From: Streptomyces sp. NBC_01016
Lineage (GTDB): Bacteria; Actinomycetota; Actinomycetes; Streptomycetales; Streptomycetaceae
Assembly (NCBI RefSeq): GCF_026341035.1
Contig: NZ_JAPEOQ010000002.1
Coordinates: forward strand, 2,914,001-2,978,000
Direction of reading: 5' to 3'
Length of the DNA: 64,000 nucleotides
Numbering within the stretch: position 1 is the first letter of the stretch; the number at the start of each line of letters is the position of its first letter. Position numbers and translations under genes: made by a program. Positions 15,973 to 23,305 of the stretch are shown here, in pieces. The notes under the pieces are model-generated. The model was not told the origin of the DNA. It saw only the letters and a program-made list of their open reading frames with translations, and ran no database searches.

Positions 15973-16052
15973 CTCGCCACTGTAGCGGGCTGCCCGCGTC
16001 GGGCTGGTGCAGCCACCCCGGCAGCCCCAGCCCGCCCCAACCTCCCATGTCG

Positions 16053-17528
16053 TTACCGCGGTTCGCCCCGCAGTGGTCGCCCCGGAAGAGCATCGGGGCG
16101 CAGCGCGCCGTCCGAGACCACCGGCACCCCCGCCACGTACAAGTGCCGCACCCCGCGCGACGCCCGTGTGGGATCCGCATACGTGGCCGTGTCGGTCACC
16201 GCCGCCGGGTCCAGGGCCACGAGGTCCGCGTCGGCGCCCACGCCCAGGTGGCCCTTGGCGCGGGCGCCGGGGGCCACGTCGTCGAGGATGCGGGCCGGGA
16301 GGTAGGAGCAGCGGCGGAAGGCCTCCAGCCAGGTCCAGGCTCCGGTTTCGCGCACCATCAGGCGGAGCGTCTTGGTGAAGGTTCCGGCCGTACGAGGGTG
16401 TGTCGTGCCGCCGGGTGGCAGGGGCCACCGGGTGCTGTCGTGGCTGCCGTCGGGCCAGAAGACGGGCATCGCGTCGCTGGCGACGACGGCGTCGGGGAAG
16501 GCGAGTGCCTGCCGCAGCAGGGCCAGGTCGCGCGGGTTGTCCTCGTCGAGGAATTCCAGGAGGCAGGGCGCGCCCGGGTCTTGTGCCCGCAGTTGTTCCA
16601 GGCGGGCCGCGTCCGCGATCCGCTCGCCGGTCTCGACCATGATGACGCTGCTGGGGCCCAGGCCCTTCAGGCGCAGCCGCTCCGGGGCGATGAAGGCCGC
16701 CCCGACGGCTGTGCTGCCCGCCCCGTACGGATAGGCCTCCACTGTGACCCGTGAGCCCGACTGTCGTGATTCCTCAAGGGTGTTGAGGACGCGGTCGACG
16801 TGTCGACCCGAGGTGCTGTTGACGTGGCAGTGGTGCATCGCCGCGCCGGTCTCGGCCGCCGCGATCGCGATCTCCGTGGAGCCGTCGACAGGGGTGGCCG
16901 GATCCATTTCGACCAGTTCCCGTACGTGTGTGAACGTGGGTGCGCCGGCCTTCGCCGCGAGCCGGGCCACGGCCCGGAATTCGGCGGGCTCGGTGGCGGG
17001 CGCGTAGCCCATCAGGATGCCGATCCCGAGTGCGCCTGCCGCCAGCTCGTCCTCCAGCAGGGACAGCCACGCCGCCAACTCGCGCGGTGACGAGGACCGT
17101 TGCCAGCGCGGGTCGCCCAGCACGGCAAGGCTGGACGCGATCCGGGCATCGGGGGTGATGCCGGCGAGAACCTGGGCCCGCGCGCCGCCCCAGGAGGCGG
17201 AGAAGCCGAAGTGGAGCGGGCGGCCCGCGGCGGCGGCCTCGGCGTAGGCCCGCTCGACCGGCATCAGGCCGGCCTCCAGGTCGAGCGCGGTCGTCACGCC
17301 GTCCATGGCCTGCAACCGGTGCCCGGCGATGGAGTGGACGTGGCTGTGCAGGTCGACGAAGCCGGGGCCGATGACGAGCCCGGTGGCGTCCACCAATTCC
17401 GCGCCCGGCGGCGGTGCGAGGTCGGTGCCGACGGCGGCGATCTTCCCGTCGGCCACGAGCACGTCGGCCGCCCCGTCGAATCCGCCGGCGGGGTCGATGA
17501 CGCGACCGCCCTGCAACAGTGTCTGCAT
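16053..17528 (-). CDS. Amidohydrolase of the N-acyl-D-amino-acid deacylase / D-aminoacylase type
   Basis: 491 aa from an ATG at 17528 with AGGAGG; the longer open frame is not used. The TIM-barrel metal-hydrolase pattern is clear: a small beta-domain start (MQTLLQGGRVIDPAGGFDGA), the first metal pair in GFVDLHSHVHS, GVTTALDLEAG, FTHVRELVEMDP, HCHVNSTSGRH, VASDAMPVFWPDGS, and the closing LGVGADADLVALDP strand. The enzyme would hydrolyse an amide or N-acyl bond; the exact substrate cannot be read from sequence. It is divergent from the SDR at 17707, with 178 bp between them. Confidence 0.8.
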   Translation of the reverse strand: MQTLLQGGRVIDPAGGFDGAADVLVADGKIAAVGTDLAPPPGAELVDATGLVIGPGFVDLHSHVHSIAGHRLQAMDGVTTALDLEAGLMPVERAYAEAAAAGRPLHFGFSASWGGARAQVLAGITPDARIASSLAVLGDPRWQRSSSPRELAAWLSLLEDELAAGALGIGILMGYAPATEPAEFRAVARLAAKAGAPTFTHVRELVEMDPATPVDGSTEIAIAAAETGAAMHHCHVNSTSGRHVDRVLNTLEESRQSGSRVTVEAYPYGAGSTAVGAAFIAPERLRLKGLGPSSVIMVETGERIADAARLEQLRAQDPGAPCLLEFLDEDNPRDLALLRQALAFPDAVVASDAMPVFWPDGSHDSTRWPLPPGGTTHPRTAGTFTKTLRLMVRETGAWTWLEAFRRCSYLPARILDDVAPGARAKGHLGVGADADLVALDPAAVTDTATYADPTRASRGVRHLYVAGVPVVSDGALRPDALPGRPLRGEPR

Positions 17529-17706
17529 ACTCGTCTCCTCCTGAACGACTTGATCAGTTCTACTCGGAGACGTACCGAACGGGGTGAGTGTTTCCGAACG
17601 TTGCACAACTCGGCAGGGGCTGACGAAGGCGTTCCGGACCAGGCCGGCCAAGGGAGGCTCCTGCCCGGCCTGACTCCGGCCGGTCCCGGTCTGCTTGACT
17701 TCCCGC

Positions 17707-18474
17707 ATGTCAACACACGGTTTGCTCGCTGAGAAGAACATCCTGGTCGCCGGTGCCTCCAGCGGCATCGGTGCCGCCGCGGCACGGCTGTTCGCCCGTG
17801 AAGGTGCCAGGGTGGGACTGCTGGCCAGGCGGCAGCAGAATCTTGAGGACCTCGCCGCGGACATCCGTGCCGAGGGCGGCACCGCCGTGCCGATCGCCGG
17901 CGACGTCACCGACCCCGAGGACGTCGAGCGGGCGGTACGGGTCGTGGCCGAGGAGTTCGGGCGTCTCGACGGCGCGTTCAACAACGCAGGCACCGCCACC
18001 GTCGGGACCGAACTGCACGAGATGTCCATGGACGATTACGACCTGGTGATGGACACCAATGTGCGGGGCACCTGGAACTGCCTGCAGCACGAGATCCGCG
18101 CCATGCTCGCCTCCGGCGGCGGCTCCATCGTCAACACCTCGAGCGTCGCCGGCCTGGTGTCCACCGGCGTCGGCGCGCCCTACATGGCTGCCAAGCACGC
18201 CGTCATCGGCCTCACCAAGGCCGCCGCCCACGAGTACGGAGAACGCGGCATCCGCGTCAACGCCCTTGCGGTCGGCTCCACTTTGACCGAAATGATGGAA
18301 GGGGCCATCGCCGGCTCCCCCGGGATCGAGAAGACCTTCTTCGCCCGCGCCATCCAGCAGCGCATGGCTTCCCCCGACGAGATCGGGCAGGCCGCCGCCT
18401 GGCTCCTGAGCGACCGCTCCACCTTCGTCACCGGTGCGACCATGCCCGTGGAGGGCGGGACGCTCGCGGTCTGA
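17707..18474 (+). CDS. SDR-family oxidoreductase
   Basis: 255 aa. Start ATG 17707 (MSTHGLLAEKN) is preferred to an ATG twelve bases upstream because the family begins just before the first beta-strand. The classical Rossmann motif is VAGASSGIG (residues ~14-22), then NNAGTA, catalytic Ser in SIVNTSSVAG, Tyr-xxx-Lys in PYMAAKHAV, and the C-terminal PVEGGTLAV. These enzymes reduce carbonyls or oxidise alcohols with NAD(P)H; the substrate is unknown. Divergent from the amidohydrolase, followed by a 10-bp tandem repeat. Confidence 0.85.
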   Translation: MSTHGLLAEKNILVAGASSGIGAAAARLFAREGARVGLLARRQQNLEDLAADIRAEGGTAVPIAGDVTDPEDVERAVRVVAEEFGRLDGAFNNAGTATVGTELHEMSMDDYDLVMDTNVRGTWNCLQHEIRAMLASGGGSIVNTSSVAGLVSTGVGAPYMAAKHAVIGLTKAAAHEYGERGIRVNALAVGSTLTEMMEGAIAGSPGIEKTFFARAIQQRMASPDEIGQAAAWLLSDRSTFVTGATMPVEGGTLAV

Positions 18475-18502
18475 TGTGACCGCCCGCATGGCCCTGCGCG
18501 CC

Positions 18503-18592
18503 TTCTCCGGGAAGCCCCAGGAAGCCCCGGGAAGCCCCGGGAAGCCCCGGGAAGCCCCGGGAAGTCCTGGGAAGTCCCGGGAAGCTCCTGGA
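18503..18592. repeat. 10-bp tandem repeat (unit GAAGCCCCGG)
   Basis: Eight consecutive 10-bp units lie at 18511-18590: the first six bases are always GAAGCC or GAAGTC/GAAGCT, with four central copies identical. The array lies between two convergent genes (SDR and AfsA-like) and ends 30 bp from the stop of the latter. A simple minisatellite; no evidence of function. Confidence 0.9.
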
Positions 18593-18619
18593 CGAGGGTG
18601 CAGGGCCGCTCGCGGTGGT

Positions 18620-19570
18620 TCAGCGCTGCTGTGCGCCGGCGAGGGTGAGGGAGGAGCGGAAGCACTCTTGACCGCTCTGCATCATGCGTACGTGTGTCAC
18701 GGGCCGGCCGGCGTCGTCCTCGCCCGCGGTCTCGGCCGTCACGGTGCACGGCTGATCGAGCTCCACGTAGCGGGAGAAGAGGGCCTGTTGGCCCGCCGGG
18801 ATCACCGTGAGACGCGGGTGGAGCTCCTGCGCGGCCTGGCGCGCGGCTTCCAGCAGCAGGGTGCCGGGGGCGTGGTCCACGGGGTGGTCGAAGTAGAACG
18901 GGTGGTGCACGTCGACGCGCAGGAGCCACTCCTGGGGCCGATCGGTGGGGGAGAGGGCCACGTCGTGGAACTCCGCTACGCCCAGCGGCTGATGGGGGAG
19001 CGGCGGGGGCAGCGGGACGGCCCGGGCCATGGCCTCTCGGCCGTCACCGGCGTCGGGGCGGATCCGTCGGTAGACGGCCGGTGCCAGCACGGGGAAGCGT
19101 GAGTGGGCACGGGCCAGCGAGACCCCGTCGGCCAGTACGTCGATGTCGAAGGCCAGGAATGAGGCGCGCTTGCCCCGGTACTGCGCCTCGGTGCAGGTCA
19201 CGTGCAGTTCGACGTCCTGTGGTGCACGCTGCACGACGGCGCGCAGGGCGGACGGCGTGCACGTGTAGCGGAACTCGTCCCACAGAAGGTGGTGACCGAG
19301 CGGTACTTCATGGCCCACATGGGCGAGCAGTGGGAAGCTCTGGCGGACGGTCTCCACCAGTAAGGCAGGGCTGACGTGCCCGAAGAGGGGCGCGAATGAG
19401 TCGGTGGCGCGGTGCCAGTCGACGGGTATCGAGAACGTTCCGTCCGCGTTCCCTCGCCAGTCTTTGAGCAGAACCTGACAAGCGTGGTGCTTGTGGACCA
19501 GCTCCTTGGGGACCGGCCTGGCCGGCTGGGGCTGTCTTGCTGAGTCGATGTTCGTGGTGACGGTGCTCAT
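18620..19570 (-). CDS. AfsA/ScbA-like gamma-butyrolactone synthase (first copy)
   Basis: 316 aa from the ATG at 19570. Two tandem hot-dog halves are visible, each with the E-x-x-R element conserved in AfsA: LLVETVRQSF (E73, R76) and DHAPGTLLLEAARQAAQ in the second half. AfsA proteins condense a beta-ketoacyl chain with dihydroxyacetone phosphate, the first step to A-factor-type signals. The gene is divergent from a receptor-type TetR gene, the standard scbA/scbR layout. Codon 70 is TTA (19361-19363), so translation probably needs the bldA tRNA. An AT-rich dyad in the 120-bp promoter gap may bind the receptor. Confidence 0.85.
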   Translation of the reverse strand: MSTVTTNIDSARQPQPARPVPKELVHKHHACQVLLKDWRGNADGTFSIPVDWHRATDSFAPLFGHVSPALLVETVRQSFPLLAHVGHEVPLGHHLLWDEFRYTCTPSALRAVVQRAPQDVELHVTCTEAQYRGKRASFLAFDIDVLADGVSLARAHSRFPVLAPAVYRRIRPDAGDGREAMARAVPLPPPLPHQPLGVAEFHDVALSPTDRPQEWLLRVDVHHPFYFDHPVDHAPGTLLLEAARQAAQELHPRLTVIPAGQQALFSRYVELDQPCTVTAETAGEDDAGRPVTHVRMMQSGQECFRSSLTLAGAQQR

Positions 19571-19645
19571 CAACGGCCTTCATCTCGGGATGGGCGGAGT
19601 TCGCATCCAAGCCGGTGCGGCGGCCCATCGGATGTCTGACCGTAG

Positions 19646-19668
19646 AACATAGCGTGTATTATTTTTTG
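19646..19668. promoter_or_regulatory. Candidate autoregulatory element between AfsA-like and receptor genes
   Basis: A strikingly AT-rich stretch in GC-rich DNA: AACATAGCG followed by TGTATTAT and a run of T. Its right half (GTATTAT.TTTT) also occurs in the dyad upstream of the SARP gene at 30729-30755. Gamma-butyrolactone receptors bind dyads of this general type between such divergent genes. The symmetry here is imperfect, so the call is tentative. Confidence 0.4.
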
Positions 19669-19690
19669 TCAACCGGCAAAGGGGCTGAAG

Positions 19691-20344
19691 ATGGCAAAGG
19701 GTCAGCAGGAGCGGGCGCTCGCGACGCGCAGGATTCTGCTGCTAGCGGCGGCAGAGGTGTTCGACGAGTACGGGTACACGGGCGCCGGGATTGCCAAGAT
19801 CCTCCAGCGGACGGATCTCACGGCGGGCGCCCTGTATTTCCACTTCGGCTCCAAGCAGGGCCTGGCGCAGGCGGTGATGAACGCGCAGCCGGAGGCGCTG
19901 GTCATCCCGGATGACGCCAAGGGGCTGCAGAAGCTGGTCGACCTGCTGCTGACCTGGTCGTTCCAGCTCCAGCGTGACCCGCTGCTGCGTGCCGGTGTCC
20001 GGCTGACGGACGAGCAGGCGACCTTCGGCATGCGCGATGTGACGCCGTATTCGACGTGGCGCACGATCATGCAGGAGTGCCTGGAGGAGGCGCGCGGTGC
20101 CGCGGAACTGCGAGCGGGGGCGGAGCCGGAGACGGTGGCGAAGTTCCTGGTCGGCGCGTGTACCGGGCTGCAGACCTACTCCCAGGTCGAGACGGGGCGC
20201 GAGGATCTGCCCGAGCGGGTCCTCGACATGTGGCGGCTGACCTTGCCCGGAATCGCGTCCACCGAAGCCATCAAGCACCTCGAAGTCAGCGTGGAGCGGG
20301 TCGACCCCGCCCTGCGCACCCCACGAGAGGAACCGAAACCGTGA
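19691..20344 (+). CDS. TetR-family gamma-butyrolactone receptor (ArpA/ScbR type)
   Basis: 217 aa, ATG at 19691. The N-terminal HTH (RRILLLAAAEVFDEYGYTGA, then TDLTAGALYFHFGSKQGLA) is typical TetR. The ligand domain has features of the butyrolactone-receptor subfamily: SFQLQRDPLLRAGVRLTDEQ, and VGACTGLQTYSQVETGREDL with MWRLTLPGIA. Such receptors repress their targets until the signal binds. It is divergent from the AfsA-like gene and overlaps the downstream HAD-like gene by four bases (GTGA), so both are made from one message. Likely targets are the shared promoter and the dyad before the SARP gene. Confidence 0.85.
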   Translation: MAKGQQERALATRRILLLAAAEVFDEYGYTGAGIAKILQRTDLTAGALYFHFGSKQGLAQAVMNAQPEALVIPDDAKGLQKLVDLLLTWSFQLQRDPLLRAGVRLTDEQATFGMRDVTPYSTWRTIMQECLEEARGAAELRAGAEPETVAKFLVGACTGLQTYSQVETGREDLPERVLDMWRLTLPGIASTEAIKHLEVSVERVDPALRTPREEPKP

Positions 20345-21045
20345 GCACGTTCCAGAGGCTGAAGGCGGTGGCTGTCAACATCGACGGCGTCATGCTGACG
20401 GACACCTTCAGCCCGGTCATCCACCGCTTCATCACCTCAAGGGGAGGTGAGTACACGGCGGAGACCGAGCGCTCGATCTTCTCCCAGCGGCGGGCGGAGG
20501 CGGGTTGGGCCATGGCCCGCTCGGTCCCGCAGGAGATGACGGGGCCAGAGGCGCTGGAGACGTACTTCCGCGAGCGGGACGAGTATCTGGCCGAGAACCC
20601 GGTCGAGTTGAGCCCCGGAGCCACCGGACTGGTCAGCAGGCTGCGGGCACTTGGGCTGCGAACCGTGTGCTACGGCGGGCTCGGGGCCGACCATTTCCGT
20701 GCCTCGCTCGGTGCCGACGCCGAGCTGTTCGACGAGCCCGGCTACATCTGCACCAACGACTTCCGCCCCGGTGTGGCGGAGATACCGGGCATCCTCGGCC
20801 TGACGCAGGGCGAGGTGGTCTTCATCGACGACGTGGCCAAGGTGAGCGAGGTGGCCCGGACGGAAGGGGCGCCCTTCGTGGGCTACCCCAGCACCTTCCC
20901 GCACAGCCACCAGGCGCAGTTGATGCGCGAGGTCGGCGTTGAGTACTTGGTGTCGCACCTGAACGGAGTCGACGAGACGCTGCTGAGCGGGATCGACGAG
21001 TCTGTTGCTGCGGGACGTCTGTGGGCGACGGCGCCGGTGAACTGA
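20341..21045 (+). CDS. HAD-superfamily protein lacking the nucleophilic aspartate
   Basis: 234 aa from a GTG overlapping the receptor's stop codon (GTGA). The fold is HAD: motif I region VAVNIDGVMLTD, cap helices, motif II-like VCYGGLGADHF, and motif IV VVFIDDVAKVSEVARTEGAP. In active HAD phosphatases motif I is DxD, the first Asp being the nucleophile; here it is N13-I-D15 (codon AAC), so ordinary phosphatase chemistry is doubtful. HAD phosphatases are known in butenolide/furan signal clusters such as methylenomycin furans. This one may be a binding protein or use other chemistry. A strong hairpin follows. Confidence 0.75.
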   Translation: MSTFQRLKAVAVNIDGVMLTDTFSPVIHRFITSRGGEYTAETERSIFSQRRAEAGWAMARSVPQEMTGPEALETYFRERDEYLAENPVELSPGATGLVSRLRALGLRTVCYGGLGADHFRASLGADAELFDEPGYICTNDFRPGVAEIPGILGLTQGEVVFIDDVAKVSEVARTEGAPFVGYPSTFPHSHQAQLMREVGVEYLVSHLNGVDETLLSGIDESVAAGRLWATAPVN

Positions 21046-21059
21046 CCTCGTACGTCGGG

Positions 21060-21094
21060 TTGTTGCCCGCCCCGGAGGGGGTGGCGGGCAACAA
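21060..21094. terminator. Bidirectional terminator hairpin
   Basis: Perfect 12-bp inverted arms, TTGTTGCCCGCC (21060-21071) and GGCGGGCAACAA (21083-21094), with an 11-nt loop. It lies between the convergent HAD-like and aldo/keto reductase genes and can serve both. No T-tract is present, as is common in Streptomyces. Confidence 0.75.
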
Positions 21095-21147
21095 TCGGAC
21101 GAGGGGCGGACAACCACCGGACGGGGTACGGGTTTTCGGCTCTGCCG

Positions 21148-22173
21148 TCAGCGGCGCCGAAGCCGTGCGTCGGACAGGTGCGGCGGCACATAGTCGGCAT
21201 CGGCGGGGTTGAGGTCGGTGCCAGGCGGGACGAGCTCGTCGATGCGGTCGAGCACGTCGTCGGGCAGGTCCAGTTCGGCCGCGCCCAACAGGTCCTGCAA
21301 CTGGGCCAGAGTGCGCGGGCCGATGATGGCGCTGTCCACGGCGGGGTGGGACAGGACGAAGGCCACGGCGAGGTGGGCCAGCGGCACCCCGGCTTCCCCG
21401 GCCAGCTTGAGCAGGTCCTCGACCAGCTCGAGTTTGCGCCGGTTGCCGGGTGACTCCTGGTCGAACTTGTACCGGATCATGTCCTGCCGGAAGCCCGCCA
21501 GGCGCAGCTCCTCACCGGCGCGGAAACGCCCCGTGAGCCACCCGCTGTTGAGCGGGGACCACGTCAGGACGCCGATCCTGTGCCGCTGGGCGGTGGGCAG
21601 CACGGCGCGCTCGGCACCCCGAAGGAAGATCGAGTACGGCGGTTGCTCGGTGCGGAAGGGGATGTGCCCGCGGCGCTCGGCGGTCCAGCGTGCCTCCACC
21701 AGTTGCTCGGCGGGGAAGCCGGAGCTGCCGATGGCCATCACCTTCCCCTCCCGGACCAGATCGGACAGGACCGAGAGGGTCTCGTCGATGTCGGTGTCAG
21801 GGTCGGGCCGATGGATCTGGTAGAGGTCGATGCGGTCGGTCCGCAGCCGGCGCAGGCTGCCCTCGACGGCCTGGCGGATCCAACGGCGGGAGTTTCCACG
21901 CTGGTTGGGGTCCTCGCCCATCGGGAAGTGTGCCTTGGTCGCGAGCACGACGTGGTCGCGGCGGCCCTTGAGGGCGTGACCGAGGATGGTCTCGGCCTCA
22001 CCGCCGGAGTACATGTCTGCGGTGTCGATGAGGTTGATGCCCGCGTCCAGGGCGGCGTGCACGAGCCGGGTGGCCTCGTCATGGTCGGGGTTGCCCCATG
22101 AGCCCAGCATCATCGTGCCGAGGGCCAGGCGGCTGACCGTGATTCCGGTGCGGCCGAGCGTGGTGGTGCGCAC
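21148..22173 (-). CDS. Aldo/keto reductase
   Basis: 341 aa from a GTG at 22173 with AAGGAG upstream. The (alpha/beta)8 family signatures are present: LGTMMLG near residue 20, INLIDTADMYSGGEAETILG (catalytic Asp and Tyr), LATKAHFPMG (catalytic Lys), RTDRIDLYQIHRPDPDTDID (catalytic His), and the C-terminal NADPH-binding VDSAIIGPRTLAQL. It would reduce an aldehyde or ketone with NADPH. First in the converging minus-strand set behind the AfsA-like/receptor pair, so it may tailor the signal or product. Confidence 0.85.
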   Translation of the reverse strand: MRTTTLGRTGITVSRLALGTMMLGSWGNPDHDEATRLVHAALDAGINLIDTADMYSGGEAETILGHALKGRRDHVVLATKAHFPMGEDPNQRGNSRRWIRQAVEGSLRRLRTDRIDLYQIHRPDPDTDIDETLSVLSDLVREGKVMAIGSSGFPAEQLVEARWTAERRGHIPFRTEQPPYSIFLRGAERAVLPTAQRHRIGVLTWSPLNSGWLTGRFRAGEELRLAGFRQDMIRYKFDQESPGNRRKLELVEDLLKLAGEAGVPLAHLAVAFVLSHPAVDSAIIGPRTLAQLQDLLGAAELDLPDDVLDRIDELVPPGTDLNPADADYVPPHLSDARLRRR

Positions 22174-22190
22174 TGTAGGTGTCTCCTTGC

Positions 22191-22224
22191 CGGGAAGGAC
22201 GGGAAGGACGGGAAGGACGGGAAC
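22191..22224. repeat. Short 10-bp tandem repeat (unit GGGAAGGACG)
   Basis: Three to four head-to-tail copies between the MDR reductase stop and the aldo/keto reductase start. On the minus strand the units read as C/T-rich DNA just ahead of the AAGGAG site. No function is apparent. Confidence 0.7.
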
Positions 22225-22225
22225 G

Positions 22226-23206
22226 TCAGGCGCCGATGGCGAGGACGGTCTTGCCGGTGCTGAGGCCGGAGCCGATGTGGCGGTGTGCCTCGGTCGCCTC
22301 GTCGTGGGCGAAGGTGCGGCTGATGGGCACCGTGACGCTGCCGTCGAGTACGGCGGTGAGCGCGCGCCGCAGCGCGTCGGTGATCTCCTGAGGTGCCTCG
22401 GCGGCCAGGGCGGCGAGGTTGAAGCCGAGGACGGCCTTGCCGCTCATCCACAGGTCGTTGGCGCCGAAGGGGACGTCGTCGGCACCCGATGCGTTGCCCA
22501 TGGCCACGAGCCGGCCGCCGATGCCGAGGGCCTGCATGCTCTGGGTGCGTGCGGCCCCGCCGACCGGGTCGACGGCGATGTCGAAGCCGCGCCCGTCGGT
22601 AAGGTTCGCGGCTGCCGCGGGCAGTTCGTCGCGCAGCAGCACATGGTCGTAGCCCAGGGCCTTGGCATGCTCGATCTTCTCCGGGCTCCCGACGGTGCCG
22701 ATCACCTGAGAGGCGCCGAGCAGGCGGGCGACCTGCCCGAGCTGGCTGCCGACACCGCCGGCAGCGGCGTGCACCAGGACGGACTCGCCCTTCTGGAGCC
22801 GGGCCGTGCGCTCCAGGACCAGGAAGGCGGTGCTGGTGTTGGAGGGGGTGGCGGCCGCCAGCTTGAGGTCGGCGCCGGCGGGCAGCGGGCAGACCAGTCG
22901 GGCGTCGGTGACGGCGACCTGGCCGTAGCCCCCGCCGCGCAGCATGGTGAGCGCGGCCACCTGCTGGCCGGGGCGCAGGCCGGTGACCTCCTCGCCCACG
23001 GCCCGGACGGTGCCGGCCACCTCGATGCCCGGAACGTATGGCAGTTCGAGGTCGACGACGCCGGAACGGAAGAGGATCTCGGCGTAGTTGACGCCGGCCC
23101 AGGCGACGTCGATGGAGACGTCCCCCGGGCCGGAGGTGGGCTGCGGGGCGTCGGTGAGGGTGAGGACTTCCGGGCCGCCGAAGCGGGGGATGGTGATGGC
23201 GCGCAT
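22226..23206 (-). CDS. Quinone-oxidoreductase-type MDR reductase
   Basis: 326 aa. The MDR pattern runs from MRAITIPRFGGPEVLTLTD through a GroES-like domain (GVNYAEILFRSG, PGIEVAGTVRAVGEEVTGL) and the NADPH-binding HAAAGGVGSQLGQVARLLGA to a normal C-terminus (GKTVLAIGA). It lacks the cysteine-rich structural zinc lobe, so it is the zinc-independent quinone oxidoreductase/enoyl reductase class. It could reduce a butenolide or enone; the substrate is inference. A perfect 12-bp palindrome lies just upstream of the start. Confidence 0.85.
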   Translation of the reverse strand: MRAITIPRFGGPEVLTLTDAPQPTSGPGDVSIDVAWAGVNYAEILFRSGVVDLELPYVPGIEVAGTVRAVGEEVTGLRPGQQVAALTMLRGGGYGQVAVTDARLVCPLPAGADLKLAAATPSNTSTAFLVLERTARLQKGESVLVHAAAGGVGSQLGQVARLLGASQVIGTVGSPEKIEHAKALGYDHVLLRDELPAAAANLTDGRGFDIAVDPVGGAARTQSMQALGIGGRLVAMGNASGADDVPFGANDLWMSGKAVLGFNLAALAAEAPQEITDALRRALTAVLDGSVTVPISRTFAHDEATEAHRHIGSGLSTGKTVLAIGA

Positions 23207-23213
23207 GCGTCGT

Positions 23214-23225
23214 ACCTCGCGAGGT
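23214..23225. promoter_or_regulatory. Perfect palindrome ACCTCGCGAGGT upstream of the MDR reductase
   Basis: A 12-bp perfect palindrome seven bases from the start codon; its right part doubles as the weak ribosome site of the reductase. A GAACTCGTACGGA element occurs twice in the next 80 bp. Either may be an operator. A chance palindrome is possible in such GC-rich DNA. Confidence 0.35.
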
Positions 23226-23305
23226 CTGGGGACGGTGATGGTGTGTACGGAACTCGTACGGAACTGGCAGGGGAAGCGGGAACTCGTACGGAAAGCAGGC
23301 GCGGG

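Noticed and set aside
18511..18590. CRISPR-like repeat
   Set aside because: Head-to-tail 10-bp units with no spacers, so a simple minisatellite.
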